A stretch of 18,009 bases of DNA from an uncultured Chlorobiaceae bacterium. Lineage in GTDB: Bacteria > Bacteroidota > Chlorobiia > Chlorobiales > Chlorobiaceae. Below are positions 16,015 through 18,009 of this stretch, in pieces (position 1 is the stretch's first letter; every line of letters starts with the position of its first letter). The position numbers were made by a program, and so were the translations under genes. The stretch lies in the NCBI GenBank assembly GCA_903917955.1, contig CAIXCO010000177.1, forward strand, positions 1 to 18,009. The letters run 5' to 3'. Under the pieces are notes generated by a model. That model searched no databases and was not told the origin of the DNA. It worked only from the letters and a program-made list of their open reading frames with translations.

Positions 16015-16903
16015 AGATGAGGCCCAAAATTTTCAGTTCCTGGTCAAGAATATGCTGGTTTTCTGCTGAGAGCGGCACCAGCGGCAGTCGGTAGTTCTCT
16101 TCAATCATACCCATTCGGGCAAGGGCATACTTCACCGGTACCGGGTTACTCTCAATAAAGTTCAGTTTTAACAGTTTGCGGTATCTGCTGTTGATGGAGC
16201 GTGCACTCTCAAGATCGCTCCGCTTGACCGCTTCAATCAGTTGCTTGATTTGCGCCGGAATCTGGTTTGCCGCAACAGAGATGGCTCCATCTCCTCCCAT
16301 CGCCATGAAGGGCAGAATCAGCGAATCCTCACCGGTCAGCACGGAAAAATGGGGAGGCCTCTCCTCAAGAAGTTCCGAGATCTGACTGATATTTTCTGAA
16401 GCCTCTTTGGCCGCCGCGATATTTTCAAAATCCTTTGCAAGCCGCAGAATGGTCGATGCTGCAACATTGCATCCTGTTCTGCCCGGCACATTATAGATGA
16501 TAATCGGCACAGAAACCGCTTCGGCGATATGGCGGTAGTGCTGATAAATTCCTTCCTGCGAAGGTTTGTTGTAATAGGGTGAAACCGACAGAATCGCTGC
16601 AGCACCGGCACGCTCAGCATTTTTTGCCAGTTCAACCGCATGTTTTGTATCATTGGTGCCAGCACCTGCCGCTACAATAATGTTGTTGCCTGCCTCATTC
16701 TTTACGGTGCGGATAATCTTAACCTGCTCATCCCCCGAAAGTGTTGGCGACTCACCCGTCGTTCCACAGGTTATAATAATATCGGTTCCAGCCTCAAGAT
16801 GAAACTGCACCAGCCGTCTCAGTGCATCGGTATCAACCGTCATATCCTTTTTAAACGGTGTTACCAGCGCAACGGCAGATCCTGAAAGGTATCGTGTGGA
16901 CAT
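16013..16903 (-). CDS. dapA: 4-hydroxy-tetrahydrodipicolinate synthase (dihydrodipicolinate synthase)
   Basis: First committed enzyme of the diaminopimelate/lysine pathway, condensing pyruvate with aspartate semialdehyde. It has 296 residues in a (beta/alpha)8 barrel. Key residues are visible: the GTTGES motif (Thr48, Thr49), SPYYNKP (Tyr110/Tyr111), YNVPGRT with Tyr137, and the Schiff-base Lys166 in AAAKEASEN. The latter differs slightly from the commoner IKEA context. ATG 16903 is supported by AAGGGA at 16915-16920, with 10 nt spacing. Its pyruvate substrate links it to the nifJ product, but that is a metabolic, not an operon, link. Its 5' side is the 368-nt non-coding region described separately. 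Confidence 0.97.
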   Translation of the reverse strand: MSTRYLSGSAVALVTPFKKDMTVDTDALRRLVQFHLEAGTDIIITCGTTGESPTLSGDEQVKIIRTVKNEAGNNIIVAAGAGTNDTKHAVELAKNAERAGAAAILSVSPYYNKPSQEGIYQHYRHIAEAVSVPIIIYNVPGRTGCNVAASTILRLAKDFENIAAAKEASENISQISELLEERPPHFSVLTGEDSLILPFMAMGGDGAISVAANQIPAQIKQLIEAVKRSDLESARSINSRYRKLLKLNFIESNPVPVKYALARMGMIEENYRLPLVPLSAENQHILDQELKILGLI

Positions 16904-16937
16904 ACTTTTTTAATCCCTTGTTAGTAGAAATCGTGTG

Positions 16938-16967
16938 ATTTTAATCCATCGAAATCGTTTTCTTGAA
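16938..16967 (-). promoter_or_regulatory. dapA: Candidate dapA promoter with direct repeat
   Basis: On the minus strand TTCAAG (16962-16967) and TAAAAT (16938-16943) are separated by 18 nt, giving a leader near 28 nt. The 8-mer GAAATCGT (plus strand) occurs at 16927-16934 and 16951-16958, one copy on each side of the -10 box, exactly 24 bp apart. Pattern match only. Confidence 0.35.
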
Positions 16968-16980
16968 ATAAGTTAACGGG

Positions 16981-17017
16981 AAAAATTCATGTCGGAAGAT
17001 TCCCGGCCTTACATGAA
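16981..17017 (-). terminator. Hairpin with T-run upstream of the dapA promoter
   Basis: On the minus strand TTCATGT (17017-17011 side) pairs with ACATGAA (16992-16986 side), with a weaker GGAA/TTCC pairing inside, and TTTTT (16985-16981) follows directly. It would stop transcripts entering from the DUF4405-like gene or from a small RNA. Confidence 0.55.
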
Positions 17018-17033
17018 CGTCACAGAGTGTCAG

Positions 17034-17087
17034 AAAAACTTCTCCATGTGATTTCGGTTGATACTCTATGATCGAGAAAGGGAGAAG
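17034..17087 (-). terminator. Second minus-strand hairpin with T-run
   Basis: CTTCTCC and GGAGAAG (plus-strand positions 17081-17087 and 17039-17045) pair across a 35-nt loop, followed at once by TTTTT (17038-17034) on the minus strand. The long loop makes it weaker as a terminator; it may be part of a folded RNA. Confidence 0.35.
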
Positions 17088-17216
17088 ATAAATAAAGAAA
17101 GCAAATTTGCCCTTCCTGAATTAGTTTAAGCCTCGTTCTCCCTGAAAAAAATTCACACTCCACTTTTTTGATCTTGACTGCTCTTACCAGGCAGGAATCG
17201 TTAAAAACTCTTTCTG

Positions 17217-17234
17217 CTTGAGCGCTCGCGCAAG
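17217..17234 (-). terminator. Possible weak terminator after the DUF4405-like gene
   Basis: CTTG/CAAG plus an inner GC pair set forms a small stem with one mismatch and a 4-nt loop. A T5 run on the minus strand comes nine bases later (17207-17203), so termination here is doubtful. Confidence 0.25.
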
Positions 17235-17271
17235 GTATCTCTTTTTGGTGCTCTCTCTCTTTGGTAGCCGC

Positions 17272-18009
17272 TTAATGGCATGACGAGCAACTCCTCCGTG
17301 TTCGGCGATGCAATTCATCATCAGGTGCCTGCACATCGCTCATGGGTCTGCTTTTCTCTTCGGTAATGATGTTGCTCTCTTTTCTATCGGGGCTGGATTG
17401 AATTTCCTCATCGCGAGATACACGTTCTCCATCGCGAGATGTACGTTCCTCATCGCGGTATGCAAGTTCCCTTGATGACGATGAGCTGGCGCTGGCACGA
17501 TCAAAATCATCCTCATCCGCTTCATGATCAAACCTGTCGTGATGCTCCCAGGGAACCTCTTGCTCTGAAAGTTCTGCAAGGGTCAACTGTGCAACCAAAG
17601 GCTTTGATGCCTCTTTTCCTTTTGGCTCCCAGGAGTTTGAGATTTTTTTACCAAAATCAAGAATGGCCGAAAAAGGCTGGATACCGAACCAGGTACCGAA
17701 ACCAACAACCACAGAGAGAATGACTATCGTCAGCAACTCCGACGTGTGCTGCACTCCCTGGGCGGACTTTGCTTTCAGGTAAGAGAGGAATGCGCGCCAG
17801 TTAACAAGAAAAAGATGGCCAAGAGAGAGCAGCGAAAAAGCGAAGCCAAAAATGATATGCTGATCTTGCCACGCTGGCTTTGTAAGTCCTCCCAACTCCC
17901 AGACAACTCCCGGACTTCTGGCAGGAAAAATATAGAGAATCACGCCCGAGACCAAAAGCATGAAAAATGAAAGAAAAAGCCCGAAGCTTGTAAATACCCG
18001 CCAACTGTA
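17272..18009 (-). CDS. DUF4405-like membrane protein with charged tail and terminal CxxCH (5' truncated by window edge)
   Basis: The frame is open to the right edge; ATG 17961 is probably internal because the codons before it (YSWRVFTSFGLFLSFF) continue the first membrane helix. Numbering from that ATG gives 229 residues. Helix 1 ends SGVILYIFPA. Helix 2 carries His35 and His49 (WQDQHIIFG ... GHLFLVNW), 14 residues apart on one face as in b-heme proteins. Helix 3 is about 76-95. This matches my memory of DUF4405, a cytochrome-b-like family. From about residue 105 the tail is hydrophilic and acidic (EADEDDFDRAS), with three copies of a seven-residue SRDEE-type unit. The last five residues are CSSCH, a c-type heme attachment pattern. 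An electron-transfer role is inferred. Topology of the tail is not settled. Confidence 0.8.
   Translation of the reverse strand, partial: YSWRVFTSFGLFLSFFMLLVSGVILYIFPARSPGVVWELGGLTKPAWQDQHIIFGFAFSLLSLGHLFLVNWRAFLSYLKAKSAQGVQHTSELLTIVILSVVVGFGTWFGIQPFSAILDFGKKISNSWEPKGKEASKPLVAQLTLAELSEQEVPWEHHDRFDHEADEDDFDRASASSSSSRELAYRDEERTSRDGERVSRDEEIQSSPDRKESNIITEEKSRPMSDVQAPDDELHRRTRRSCSSCH
17406..17468 (-). repeat. Three tandem 21-bp repeats inside the DUF4405-like gene
   Basis: Units at 17406-17426, 17427-17447 and 17448-17468 share the core ATCGCGAGAT (third copy ATCGCGGTAT). They keep the frame and encode YRDEERT, SRDGERV, SRDEEIQ-like heptads. Confidence 0.85.

Larger units (their letters stand above)
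16904..17271. other. 368-nt non-coding region upstream of dapA
   Basis: No credible gene was found on either strand. It contains the candidate dapA promoter, two minus-strand hairpins with T-runs (16981-17017 and 17034-17087), a T-run at 17145-17151 on the minus strand and a GC hairpin around 17217-17234 downstream of the DUF4405-like gene. A lysine riboswitch was looked for and its conserved blocks were not recognised. Confidence 0.6.

Noticed and set aside
16904..17271. Lysine riboswitch upstream of dapA
   Set aside because: The conserved blocks of that riboswitch were not recognisable by eye on the minus strand; an Rfam covariance search would settle it.

Overview
The window looks like a chromosomal segment of a green sulfur bacterium (Chlorobiales). 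The reasons are a full-length single-chain pyruvate:ferredoxin oxidoreductase (the pyruvate synthase of autotrophic Chlorobi), a split glycine decarboxylase subunit (GcvPA), a Bacteroidota/Chlorobi-style xerC-hpf neighbourhood, and an HPr kinase in a genome segment otherwise free of phosphotransferase genes. The species is not determined. I see no tRNA, rRNA, CRISPR array, insertion sequence or prophage. Almost everything is housekeeping.

Layout. From 2 to 2372 (+) three genes are chained by ATGA stop/start overlaps: a seven-beta-strand methyltransferase (cut by the left edge), an uncharacterised protein resembling DUF4905, and the Xer tyrosine recombinase. A hairpin with a T-run follows, then a short hibernation factor gene (hpf), which ends at a very strong terminator. 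From 2865 to 9429 (+) runs a tight unit: hprK, a peptide-binding lipoprotein, a DppB/OppB-type permease, ruvB and a large TPR lipoprotein. Gaps are nil to about 44 nt. A bidirectional terminator at 9482-9513 separates it from the convergent nifJ gene (9530-13087, -).

A 276-nt divergent spacer separates nifJ from rlmB (rRNA/tRNA 2'-O-methyltransferase, 13364-14110, +). Then come gcvH and gcvPA (14224-15948, +), two parts of the glycine cleavage system; gcvPB, gcvT and lpd are not in the window. A long perfect hairpin at 15951-16014 serves as the shared end of gcvPA and the convergent dapA (16013-16903, -). Upstream of dapA lies a 368-nt non-coding stretch with two hairpin/T-run structures on the minus strand and a candidate dapA promoter. 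The right edge holds a DUF4405-like membrane protein (cut by the edge, -). It has two helix histidines, a charged tail built partly from three 21-bp repeats, and a final CxxCH.

How they work together. Two themes can be inferred: carbon and nitrogen metabolism of an autotroph (pyruvate synthase, glycine cleavage, lysine/diaminopimelate entry) and growth-state or genome maintenance (hibernation factor, HPr kinase, Xer, RuvB). I did not find a clear novel multi-gene system. The most unusual items are the C-terminal heme-type motif of the DUF4405-like protein, the structured dapA upstream region, and the placement of hpf next to hprK without PTS partners.
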